The notes under the pieces are model-generated. The model searched no databases, was not told the origin of the DNA, and saw only the letters and a program-made list of their open reading frames with translations. Below are positions 1 to 5,734 of a stretch of 10,845 nucleotides of DNA, piece after piece; positions within the stretch are counted from its first letter, which is position 1; each line of letters starts with the position of its first letter. This DNA comes from an uncultured Lachnospiraceae bacterium. Lineage in GTDB: Bacteria; Bacillota; Clostridia; Lachnospirales; Lachnospiraceae. The stretch lies in assembly GCA_910579085.1 (NCBI GenBank), contig CAJTRU010000096.1, positions 1-10,845 on the forward strand, in the 5' to 3' direction. The translations under genes and the position numbers were made by a program.

Positions 1-121
1 CACAAGATAATAAGAATTTATGAAACGGACGTGATTTATTTAAATACTTATGTATCAATTTTTTTCTATTTATGTTATACTGGATTTTAATATAACTTGC
101 TTATTAATAACTTACAAAAAA

Positions 122-141
122 ATACCCATTGATACCTATTG
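122..141. repeat. Tandem 10-bp direct repeat upstream of the zinc-ribbon gene
   Basis: ATACCCATTG at 122-131 is followed directly by ATACCTATTG at 132-141, with nine of ten bases identical. A one-turn head-to-tail repeat about 80 bp before a start codon could be a regulator binding site. Possible -10 elements lie nearby (TATACT at 76-81, TATTAT at 156-161), but neither has a good -35 at standard spacing. The rest of the first 217 bases is AT-rich with no convincing gene. A short open stretch from the left edge to about position 90 is too short to judge. Confidence 0.35.
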
Positions 142-217
142 GATGTTTAAACTAGTATTATAAAATCCTGGCCACTTTACTGTTGTTCTTTAATTTCCTG
201 GAAAGGAGATGTTTTAT

Positions 218-478
218 ATGAAAAATATACCGTTAAAAAAAGTAGCAAAAATATCAATAATATTATATATTTCAGGTTTTGCTCTTATACTTATAGGATG
301 TGGTATTGGAGCTGCTTCTCTGGTAGCTGGTTTGCTTGTGATAATTGCAGGGCTTCTTGTACTTATTGGAGCTATAATTTTTATAATTCTTTTTTACAGA
401 TGTCCTCATTGTGGCAGTTTCCTCCGGACTAGATTTTATAGAACTTATTGCCCGTTTTGTGGAAAATATATAGAATAA
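218..478 (+). CDS. Small membrane protein with C-terminal zinc ribbon
   Basis: An 86-residue protein of unknown function. A basic N-terminus (KNIPLKKVAK) is followed by two closely spaced hydrophobic, glycine-rich segments at about residues 12-33 and 34-59. The tail carries two zinc-knuckle pairs, CPHC (C62, C65) and CPFC (C78, C81), spaced as in a treble-clef or zinc-ribbon domain. The tail probably binds one Zn2+ and faces the cytoplasm by the positive-inside rule. An in-frame ATG at 209 lies within the Shine-Dalgarno AAAGGAGAT. The ATG at 218 has GGAG (205-208) nine bases upstream and is the better start. The gene stands alone, convergent with the flavoprotein operon. Short zinc-ribbon membrane proteins of this design are common in Firmicutes and mostly uncharacterised, so no role is claimed. 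Confidence 0.8.
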   Translation: MKNIPLKKVAKISIILYISGFALILIGCGIGAASLVAGLLVIIAGLLVLIGAIIFIILFYRCPHCGSFLRTRFYRTYCPFCGKYIE

Positions 479-498
479 AGTTATATAAACTTTATTCT
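472..498. terminator. Bidirectional hairpin between convergent genes
   Basis: A perfect 11-bp inverted repeat, AGAATAAAGTT (472-482) and AACTTTATTCT (488-498), with a 5-base loop. It overlaps the stop codon of the zinc-ribbon gene and lies about 20 bases past the stop of the convergent flavoprotein gene. The stem is AT-rich and the downstream T-tracts are modest on both strands, so termination is probable but not certain. Confidence 0.45.
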
Positions 499-518
499 GG
501 CCTGGCAATATACCTTTG

Positions 519-1166
519 TTATTTTTTACTTATGTAATTTGCTTTTTCTTTTAATCTTTTTCTTTTTAACCCGTTCTTTTTTGCCTGCGGATACCAGAAA
601 CAAAAAGAAGAGGCTGTTTTCCAGAGAAATCTTGGCAAATTTGGTGAAATAAATAAGTCTTTCCCTTGGTCCAGTGATAATATATTCCGGCTAAGTTCCT
701 GAATGGCAGTTCCAATGTTCTTGTTAGGGCCGTGGCCTAAAGGTACATCTTCGAAAAATGGAAGCATCTCTCCTGCCCCAATACCAAGTGTCTGCCCATA
801 AACCAGGCCAGCAGCTTTACACCAGTTTTTCATAATACTAACAGCTACATGGTTTTGATATCCCTCATAAAACCCGTTGTTAATAATACAATAGACAACA
901 ATATTGTTATTTTCAAATCCTCTTTTTTCAAGCCAGGCAAGGAAGCGCAGCAAACATGAATTTATACTGTCAATATATAGAGGAAATGCAAATATAAGTA
1001 CATCGCTGTTTTGTATTTGTGAAAACTGTATTTTAGAAAAACCTGTTTTACATATATTATATGTTACTACTTCGTTTCCCTTAATAAATTGCATTAAATA
1101 TCCAATAAGCAGTTCTGATATACTTTTACCAGTTTTGGGACTTCCGTTTATAATGCAGATTTTCAT
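519..1166 (-). CDS. Flavodoxin-fold NAD(P)H/FMN reductase-like protein
   Basis: A 215-residue protein starting with a beta-strand and FMN phosphate-binding loop, IINGSPKTGKS (about residues 5-15). This is the signature of the NADPH-dependent FMN reductase/flavodoxin-2 superfamily. A second strand, DVLIFAFPLYIDS (about 55-67), is the usual segment contacting the flavin ring. A basic C-terminal tail (KKNGLKRKRLKEK) follows an aromatic stretch (about 175-195) and could touch the membrane or nucleic acid. It is expected to be a cytoplasmic flavoprotein reducing a quinone, nitro or similar substrate; the substrate cannot be read from sequence. Its ATG overlaps the upstream gene's TGA (ATGA), and an AAGGTGAT Shine-Dalgarno precedes it. 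It is the last gene of a TetR-controlled operon with a cysteine-rich flavoprotein, so the two may form a redox pair (inference). Confidence 0.8.
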   Translation of the reverse strand: MKICIINGSPKTGKSISELLIGYLMQFIKGNEVVTYNICKTGFSKIQFSQIQNSDVLIFAFPLYIDSINSCLLRFLAWLEKRGFENNNIVVYCIINNGFYEGYQNHVAVSIMKNWCKAAGLVYGQTLGIGAGEMLPFFEDVPLGHGPNKNIGTAIQELSRNILSLDQGKDLFISPNLPRFLWKTASSFCFWYPQAKKNGLKRKRLKEKANYISKK

Positions 1167-1672
1167 ATGGCAATCACCTTCCCAGACAATTCTTCTAATG
1201 AATTTGAAAATGAAATTTCATAGTTTTTCATATAAAAATTATTACAATTTGCTTTTACAAGTTTTTCAGCCGTTTCTCTTTCTTCCGTAGTAATTTTTTC
1301 ACCATAAAAATGTACTGTAAGCTGGATATTATTCCGATAGCGTCTTTTATGGTGGGTTTCGTTATTTTTTATTTTAAAGAATGGAAGCAGCCAGGGAATA
1401 CTCCGGTCTAAAACATTTTTCACAAACGGACTATAACAGCCATATAAACATCTGCTAATAATGGTTACTTTTGCACTATTTGACAGTAATTCACCCATGT
1501 TATCATATCCATCCTTTAATACGCATTTACCAGGAGTTTTTATCCAGCAGCCAAAGCAGCCAGTACAATGTTTTATGGTTCCGTTATCCTGGATAATATG
1601 CACATTATTACATACTTCTGGAAACAGGGACTGGAATTGCATATTACTTAAATCATGTATCAAAATATTCAT
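1163..1672 (-). CDS. Flavodoxin-family protein with compact four-cysteine motif
   Basis: A 169-residue protein of the NADPH-dependent FMN reductase/flavodoxin-like group. The N-terminal strand MNILIHDLSN lacks a canonical GSPR loop. After it comes a tight cysteine cluster, CTGCFGCWIKTPGKC (C36, C39, C42, C50; spacing CX2CX2CX7C). In iron-sulfur flavoproteins of the Isf type, a compact motif of this kind holds a 4Fe-4S cluster next to FMN. In other relatives the CxGCxxCxxxxxGxC pattern is retained without a proven cluster. The segment RCLYGCYSPFVKNVLDRSIP (74-93) matches the flavin-side loop of this family ("YGxxSxxxKxxxDR"). Length is near normal for a single domain. It has an excellent AGGAGG (1680-1685) seven bases before the ATG, and ATGA overlaps at both ends couple it to the TetR gene and the downstream reductase. 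Function is inferred as an electron-transfer or reductase component. Confidence 0.78.
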   Translation of the reverse strand: MNILIHDLSNMQFQSLFPEVCNNVHIIQDNGTIKHCTGCFGCWIKTPGKCVLKDGYDNMGELLSNSAKVTIISRCLYGCYSPFVKNVLDRSIPWLLPFFKIKNNETHHKRRYRNNIQLTVHFYGEKITTEERETAEKLVKANCNNFYMKNYEISFSNSLEELSGKVIAI

Positions 1673-2280
1673 TCTTCTGCCTCCTGTATTTGATAAGGTA
1701 TAGAAATTGAATTAATTATTCCTTCTATCCTTGCTTCCCAATTGCCATCATATTCAATACCAGGCATTGTAACAACTGCTGCTAACCCATGCACTAAAGC
1801 CCACATAGCAATAATTTTATCCTGTATCACTTTTTCTGGAAGTTTTGCTTTGTGAAAAAGTGGTATAGCCGTTTTTTTCAAAATATCTAATGGCGGGTTT
1901 TCATCTGTGCCATCATTAGCAAGAGATAGTTTTATTCTAATATTTTTATGGGAAAATAAAAAATCATAGTAGAAAGGATTTTGGTAAAAGAACATCACAT
2001 ACGTTTTTCCAAGCATAATAAGCAAAGAAGGACTGTCTTTGTATTTTGCAACTGTTTTTTCTAATTCAGCAGCAAATAAATCCATAACATGCCGCTGCAT
2101 TGCAACTATAAATTCATCTTTAGTCTTAAAATGGGCATAAGGTGCAGCATTGCTTACACCACAAATTTTAGCTATTTTGCGTAAAGATAATGCTTCTTCA
2201 CCTTCTTGCTTAATAAACTCTATTCCTGTTTCTATTAAAGCACATCGCAAATCACCATGATGATATAAATTTTCTTTCAC
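1669..2280 (-). CDS. TetR/AcrR-family repressor, WHG-domain type
   Basis: A 203-residue transcriptional repressor. The N-terminal YHHGDLR (residues 6-12) and the helix-turn-helix SLRKIAKICGVSNAAPYAHF (32-51) are typical of TetR regulators with a C-terminal WHG domain. The motif near the C-terminus, WALVHGLAAVV, fits that domain. The start is GTG at 2280, with GGAGG (2293-2289) eight bases upstream. An in-frame ATG at 2334 would lie upstream of the -10 element and on an operator, so it cannot be the start. It is the first gene of the operon and overlaps the next gene by ATGA. Two palindromes over its promoter imply autoregulation and control of the two downstream flavoproteins, probably released by a small hydrophobic or redox-active ligand (inference). 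Confidence 0.88.
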   Translation of the reverse strand: MKENLYHHGDLRCALIETGIEFIKQEGEEALSLRKIAKICGVSNAAPYAHFKTKDEFIVAMQRHVMDLFAAELEKTVAKYKDSPSLLIMLGKTYVMFFYQNPFYYDFLFSHKNIRIKLSLANDGTDENPPLDILKKTAIPLFHKAKLPEKVIQDKIIAMWALVHGLAAVVTMPGIEYDGNWEARIEGIINSISIPYQIQEAEE

Positions 2281-2293
2281 ATAACTTTCCTCC

Positions 2294-2314
2294 AATCTTA
2301 CCAATGGTAAGATT
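2294..2314. promoter_or_regulatory. TetR operator O1 (perfect 21-bp palindrome)
   Basis: AATCTTACC (2294-2302), three bases, then GGTAAGATT (2306-2314): perfect 9-bp half-sites. It covers the end of the -10 element and the expected transcription start. The position, between promoter and the TetR start codon, makes autorepression very likely. Confidence 0.8.
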
Positions 2315-2340
2315 ATACCACTTAATCTTATCATTGTAAA
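2312..2340 (-). promoter_or_regulatory. Sigma-A-type promoter of the TetR-flavoprotein operon
   Basis: Read on the minus strand, TTTACA (2340-2335) is followed by a 17-base spacer and a consensus TATAAT (2317-2312). Transcription should start near 2305, leaving a leader of about 25 bases before the GTG at 2280. The promoter is bracketed by two TetR-type palindromes. Confidence 0.85.
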
Positions 2341-2344
2341 GATT
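2324..2344. promoter_or_regulatory. TetR operator O2 (imperfect 21-bp palindrome)
   Basis: Outer half-sites AATCTT (2324-2329) and AAGATT (2339-2344) match O1, with 17 of 21 positions identical to it. It overlaps the -35 hexamer. The centres of O1 and O2 are 30 bp apart, close to three helical turns, so two dimers would bind the same DNA face. Confidence 0.7.
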
Positions 2345-2394
2345 TAAAATAAAATACTGGTTTTCCTCTTGTTTTTTCTAATAAATCTGCTCCT

Positions 2395-2438
2395 TTACAA
2401 TAAAACAGGGCATATAGACTTGTTTTCTATACGCTCTG
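2395..2438 (-). terminator. Rho-independent terminator after the toroid-like gene
   Basis: On the minus strand the stem CAGAGCGTATAGA pairs with TCTATATGCCCTG around a 7-base loop (hairpin 2438-2406), with one mismatch and one G-U pair. It is followed by TTTTATT (2405-2399). It lies about 75 bases past the stop of the minus-strand gene ending at 2511 and isolates that gene from the TetR operon promoter. Confidence 0.6.
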
Positions 2439-2510
2439 GGGCTGTGTTACTTATTCAGTTGTGGTTATGGTAATGATTGTTTAGACAGACTGGAAATTGT
2501 AACTATCTCT

Positions 2511-3563
2511 TTACGGATTTATTACAGGCCAGCAGGCATTAAGCAATGCAAAAGCCACATCGCATTTTATAGATGCTTTCTTCCTCCAGTTTGGTTCTCT
2601 TCCTAAAATATCCTTAAATCCTTTAAGTGTTTTTCCAGGTATCATATCCATAAATGTATCTTCATCTAAAAGCTGTGCTAAAAACTCATAAGGCTGTGTG
2701 GTCTGGCGGACCCAGCCAGGAACTGCTGTAATTGTTCTTAACCAAAAACCAAAATGAAGATGATATGGGTCATCCAAGATATTTTGAAACCCATTTTTAT
2801 TAACAGGGCTTAATGCCATCCAGTCATAGTTGAACGGACCAACAACTCCACTGCCATATTCTTTAGGCTTGCGGAAAGTTATATGTCCATCAAAATCCTT
2901 AAGCAGATTATAGGCGCATTTTGCAGCGTTCTTGGCAGTTTTCATAGTCTCTTCGTTTCTCCAGCTTTGTGTATTTTCAAGAAGACCAATGTGGTTTGCT
3001 CCAGGGAATAAGGCATTAGGCTTATAATACCGTTTATTCTTACCCTTAACAGAAAAATCATCAACCGATGTATAATCCAGAACTGCTGAGAGATGTTCAA
3101 AAGCAAGTGAAATTTCATCAAACAGAAGCGGATAATCCTCAGGATATTTGACCCATGATAAGATACCAGCACTAACTGCACGATTGCCTCCTCTGCCATC
3201 TGCGTCTAAGGCTTCCCCTCCATGAAACCAATTTTTGTGCTGTGAAGCTATCCCAGGAGTTGTTAATGCCATTATTGCTTTTTGAATATATGGAGAACTG
3301 GTTTCAAAACCTAAGTCCAATAAACCCTTGATATGACAGTCCATACCATCGGTTCCGTGCAGCTCATGACCGAACCATCCATCAGGATTTTGAGCTGACA
3401 AATGTTTCTGCACATTACTTTGCTGTAATATTTCTATTTGCAATTCCATCATAAAAGGCTCGTCAGCTGGTGCTTTTAACATATCTCTATGAACGAGATA
3501 ACGGATACTTGGGCAGGCGTTTTTGAGTAAGAAATCAATATGCTTTTTTAAGTTATATTCCAT
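2511..3563 (-). CDS. Hypothetical protein, probable alpha/alpha-toroid (terpene-cyclase-like) fold
   Basis: A 350-residue protein not confidently assigned. It is helix-rich with no signal peptide or membrane segment. Repeated motifs suggest an alpha/alpha toroid of the squalene cyclase/prenyltransferase type: QNPDGWFG (58-65, like a QW motif), GLLDLGF (80-86), a glycine- and acid-rich loop HGGEALDADGRGG (114-126), and later FDGHITF (224-230) and FNYDWMALSP (244-253). A catalytic DXDD motif of squalene-hopene cyclases is not seen, so classical cyclase chemistry is doubtful. The start chosen is ATG 3563, with GGGAGGA five bases upstream. An in-frame ATG at 3665 (GGAGG four bases before) would add 34 residues, but that stretch contains a promoter-like TTGAAA-17-TATTCT. 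The still longer reading to 3884 crosses a GC-rich, non-protein-like segment. Its neighbours give no clue to substrate. Confidence 0.7.
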   Translation of the reverse strand: MEYNLKKHIDFLLKNACPSIRYLVHRDMLKAPADEPFMMELQIEILQQSNVQKHLSAQNPDGWFGHELHGTDGMDCHIKGLLDLGFETSSPYIQKAIMALTTPGIASQHKNWFHGGEALDADGRGGNRAVSAGILSWVKYPEDYPLLFDEISLAFEHLSAVLDYTSVDDFSVKGKNKRYYKPNALFPGANHIGLLENTQSWRNEETMKTAKNAAKCAYNLLKDFDGHITFRKPKEYGSGVVGPFNYDWMALSPVNKNGFQNILDDPYHLHFGFWLRTITAVPGWVRQTTQPYEFLAQLLDEDTFMDMIPGKTLKGFKDILGREPNWRKKASIKCDVAFALLNACWPVINP

Positions 3564-3614
3564 GCAGTCCTCCCGATTTAGTTTTAATTCTGAATTCTGG
3601 TTTGTACCGCTAAT

Positions 3615-3643
3615 AGAATACCACAGCCACACTCTTGTTTCAA
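3615..3643 (-). promoter_or_regulatory. Probable promoter of the toroid-like gene
   Basis: On the minus strand, TTGAAA (3643-3638), a 17-base spacer and TATTCT (3620-3615) give a good sigma-A match. The start would be near 3608, about 45 bases before the ATG at 3563. If active, it makes the GC-rich segment upstream dispensable for transcription of this gene. Confidence 0.55.
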
Positions 3644-3668
3644 TCAAATTTTCATTGGATTTCATACT

Positions 3669-3865
3669 CCCTCCGCTATGTCTTGCTCTGCTGTCTGCCA
3701 GACTGCCGGCTTTTGTTCTGAAGCTCCTTCCCAATGTTCTTCCTATGATAACAGTAGCCGGGAAGCTCTGGTTTATGGGAGTTCTGCATTTTCTAAAGCA
3801 CAACATTTCCCACCTTGCTCCCATTTGCGCTGCTTGGCGCAGGTTCTCTTCATGTGTTACCACTT
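3669..3865 (-). ncRNA. Candidate structured leader RNA, cobalamin-riboswitch-like fragments
   Basis: This gap of about 300 bases between genes is close to 50% G+C in its centre, against much lower values around it. All readings of it are protein-unlike. On the minus strand it holds nested inverted repeats: ATGGGAG/CTCCCAT, CTTCCC/GGGAAG and CCGGCT/AGCCGG, plus a TGCGC/GCGCA hairpin. In order it also shows AAATGGGA, AAGGTGGGAAAT, GGCTACTG, TTGGGAAGG and AAGCCGGCAGTCTGGC. These resemble the conserved blocks of cobalamin riboswitches (AAnAGGGAA, GGTGnnAA, GCCACTG, TGGGAAGG, AGCCAGGAGACCTGCC), but several invariant bases differ and the 5' P1 partner is not evident. It ends at GGAGGGAGTATG (3674-3663), a possible translational output. 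It may be a decayed riboswitch or another structured RNA. Confidence 0.35.
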
Positions 3866-3873
3866 CATTATTT

Positions 3874-4905
3874 TTATGGAGCAAACATAGCTAGTTGCAG
3901 GACAAACCTTATAGGCAGTGCAGGATATTTCATTTGATTAAAATCCCCAACAAAAAACAACTCTTTTTCAGGATAATAAAATGCAAATGAGCCTGTTGAG
4001 CCGCTATGGCCTGTTAAATCACCCTTCCCTAAAAAGGAAGTGGAAAATCCGCCCATTTTTATTCTCATATAGCCACTTCCATAATAGATAGGATACATAG
4101 ATAGCTGTAATTTTCTATATAATTTTTCATGAAGAATTTTTTTATCAAAAAGTTCCCCATGAAAAAACGCCTGTATAAATATCATTAAATCTCTTGCAGA
4201 GCTAATACAACCGCCACTTGCTTTACTGCATATTATGAATTGCGGTCTATATAACTGCTTATCCCCATAGTAAACCATAGGTATATATTCCTTTTCTGAG
4301 ACAGGCAGATAAGTTTTAGCCATATTTATTTTTGAAAATATATATTTTTCAAACACCCTTTCTAACGGGCATTTTGTGACTTTTTCAATAATATCACCCA
4401 GTATATTATAGTTAATATCTGCATAGTGGGCATTGTTTTTGCAATTGGGCGGGAAATGGGCTTCTTTTTCTTTAGTTAAAGCAATATTTTTGTCAAAGGA
4501 TATAAATGTATCTGAAATTATAGCTTGTTTTTTGATGCAGTTTTTTCCTTCTTCATATATATCTGCCAATCCGCTTGTCTGGCAGAGTAAATCTGATATT
4601 TTTAAATTATAAGAATAATCTTTGCCTTTATAAAAATGCAAACCATTTAGATAAGCAGGTTCATAAAAATTTAGCAGATTATCATCCAGTTTTATATAAC
4701 CTTGTTGGATAAGAATAAAAATACATGCAGCAGTAAACATTTTTGTTATGCTTGCTGCTATTATTGGACTATCTATATCTTTTCCCCCATAAGCCTTTGA
4801 AAATATAGTTTCCCCAGTTCCTTTTCCAACCAGGACTATGCTTTCATAAATATTTTTTTCTTGAGTATATTTATCAAATAAAGCATCATAACTTTTTGTT
4901 TTCAT
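3874..4905 (-). CDS. Serine beta-lactamase-like hydrolase (class C/PBP4* type)
   Basis: A 343-residue serine hydrolase of the beta-lactamase/transpeptidase-like superfamily. The nucleophile motif SITK (S52-x-x-K55) lies in the usual AASITKMFTA context. The second motif is YADINYNILG (Y161), and HSG (H300-G302, in GHSGSTGSF) replaces the KTG triad, as in PBP4*, esterase EstB-like and D-aminopeptidase-like members. The segment DLLCQTSGLADIY (105-117) is also typical of this group. Length fits a single catalytic domain. No signal peptide or membrane anchor is visible, so a cytoplasmic role (esterase or peptidase on a small molecule) is more likely than peptidoglycan work. ATG 4905 has GGTG five bases upstream. 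The ribosome binding site and start lie in a 7-bp-stem palindrome. The gene follows a TetR gene by about 80 bases and may be controlled by it (inference). Confidence 0.85.
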   Translation of the reverse strand: MKTKSYDALFDKYTQEKNIYESIVLVGKGTGETIFSKAYGGKDIDSPIIAASITKMFTAACIFILIQQGYIKLDDNLLNFYEPAYLNGLHFYKGKDYSYNLKISDLLCQTSGLADIYEEGKNCIKKQAIISDTFISFDKNIALTKEKEAHFPPNCKNNAHYADINYNILGDIIEKVTKCPLERVFEKYIFSKINMAKTYLPVSEKEYIPMVYYGDKQLYRPQFIICSKASGGCISSARDLMIFIQAFFHGELFDKKILHEKLYRKLQLSMYPIYYGSGYMRIKMGGFSTSFLGKGDLTGHSGSTGSFAFYYPEKELFFVGDFNQMKYPALPIRFVLQLAMFAP

Positions 4906-4921
4906 AACATCACCATGTTAT
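4904..4921 (-). promoter_or_regulatory. Palindrome over the ribosome binding site of the hydrolase gene
   Basis: ATAACAT (4904-4910), CACC, ATGTTAT (4915-4921): a perfect 7-bp inverted repeat. In the mRNA the loop is GGUG, the Shine-Dalgarno core, and the stem takes in two bases of the AUG start codon (4905-4903). It could be a translational control hairpin or a protein operator; the sequence cannot separate these. Confidence 0.45.
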
Positions 4922-4986
4922 CTATTTTGTTACCTTTCTGTAATATTTTCAATATTTTTATTTTTCTAAAGAATAAATGCTTTGTA

Positions 4987-5556
4987 TTATTTGGTACAAT
5001 TAACTATCATATCCATAATCCATTCTATTTTTGGTAATGGTGTGCCAGGGATTCTAACCTTTTCCTGTGCAATTCCCTGTATAGCACCAAAAATAGCGGC
5101 ACATAATGAATGGGAATTACCCGCCCGGAACTCGCCGCGCCTTTGCCCTTCTGAAATAACAGGAATCCACTGCCTGCAAATATCTATTGATTTCAACAGC
5201 AACTCTATTTCCTTATCATTGACTGTTGTATATTGAACATTATCCATAAACACAAACATCTTGCCAAATGAGGGATTGCTTTCTAGCTGTTCAAATATAT
5301 TCTTTATGGTTTGGAAAAGATATCCGCAAGGTGCTTCCATTGCTATTTCTGTATCTATTTTCATTTCCCTGGCACCAATCTTTACTAATTCAAGATAAAT
5401 ACTTTCTTTATTGTTAAAATAGTGAAATAGCAAGCCAGAGCTGACACCAGCTCTTCTTGCAATCTCACGTGTACTTGTACCATAGTAACCTTTTTCTATA
5501 AAAACATCTAGTGCAACCTGTAAGAGTTGTTTTTTTCTTTCATCTCCTTTATCCAT
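4987..5556 (-). CDS. TetR/AcrR-family transcriptional regulator
   Basis: A 189-residue regulator with a standard TetR DNA-binding domain. Helix 1 is RKKQLLQVALDVFIEKG (7-23) and the helix-turn-helix is TSTREIARRAGVSSGLLFHYF (27-47), followed by NNKESIYLELV. The ligand-binding half (50-189) is all-helical and diverges, so the effector is unknown. The ATG at 5556 has AGGGGG about six bases upstream. A consensus-like promoter and a 14-bp palindrome lie directly in front. The next gene downstream on the same strand is the serine hydrolase, about 80 bases on, with no clear terminator between. The gene upstream is a 35-residue peptide at the end of the ABC operon, also without a clear terminator, so readthrough from that operon is possible. 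Confidence 0.88.
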   Translation of the reverse strand: MDKGDERKKQLLQVALDVFIEKGYYGTSTREIARRAGVSSGLLFHYFNNKESIYLELVKIGAREMKIDTEIAMEAPCGYLFQTIKNIFEQLESNPSFGKMFVFMDNVQYTTVNDKEIELLLKSIDICRQWIPVISEGQRRGEFRAGNSHSLCAAIFGAIQGIAQEKVRIPGTPLPKIEWIMDMIVNCTK

Positions 5557-5575
5557 AAATAACCCCCTGCAAAAC

Positions 5576-5589
5576 TAAGCATATGCTTA
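5576..5589. promoter_or_regulatory. Palindromic operator candidate of the second TetR gene
   Basis: TAAGCATATGCTTA is a perfect 14-bp palindrome between the -10 element and the TetR start codon, at the expected transcription start. Placement fits autorepression by the TetR protein encoded just downstream. No second copy was noticed in the window. Confidence 0.6.
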
Positions 5590-5618
5590 ATATTATATTG
5601 GCATATAAATATTGTCAA
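5590..5618 (-). promoter_or_regulatory. Sigma-A-type promoter of the second TetR gene
   Basis: On the minus strand, consensus TTGACA (5618-5613) is followed after 17 bases by TAATAT (5595-5590), or after 15 bases by TATAAT (5597-5592). Either reading gives a short leader to the ATG at 5556. Confidence 0.75.
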
Positions 5619-5623
5619 GTATT

Positions 5624-5731
5624 TTATCCAATTTTCACTTTTCTGAAAACAGTATACAGAAATGTTGCCAAAGACAAAATGCTAATAACCAATGCTTCTA
5701 TACTTAATTTTTCTAATCCTTTATTTTCCAT
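5624..5731 (-). CDS. Short membrane peptide (35 aa) at the end of the ABC exporter operon
   Basis: A 35-codon reading frame starts three bases after the stop of the second permease gene (TAA GTT ATG). The peptide opens with a charged stretch (MENKGLEKLSIEA), continues with one hydrophobic helix (about residues 13-29, ALVISILSLATFLYTVF) and ends in a basic tail (RKVKIG). That is the layout of a single-pass or amphipathic membrane micro-protein. It lacks a strong Shine-Dalgarno (only a weak UGAG nine bases upstream), so translation would rely on coupling to the permease. It could be an accessory subunit or regulator of the exporter, but nothing in the sequence proves expression. It resembles no family that I recognise. 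Confidence 0.55.
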   Translation of the reverse strand: MENKGLEKLSIEALVISILSLATFLYTVFRKVKIG

Positions 5732-5734
5732 AAC

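Noticed and set aside
904..1290. Plus-strand open frame opposite the flavoprotein genes
   Set aside because: It is antisense to two well-supported coding regions and has no ribosome binding site or recognisable domain.
2281..2334. In-frame ATG at 2334 extending the first TetR protein by 18 residues
   Set aside because: The ATG lies upstream of the -10 element and within operator O2. The extra residues match no TetR N-terminus, and GTG at 2280 has an ideal GGAGG eight bases upstream.
3564..3884. N-terminal extension of the toroid-like protein to 3884
   Set aside because: The added 107 residues are arginine/serine-rich and unlike a folded domain. They overlap the 3' end of the hydrolase gene, a GC-rich structured segment and a TTGAAA-17-TATTCT promoter.
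3678..3890. Cysteine-rich plus-strand open frame in the GC-rich segment
   Set aside because: Several frames are open here because of base composition. The frame has no Shine-Dalgarno and no domain, and inverted repeats explain the segment better.
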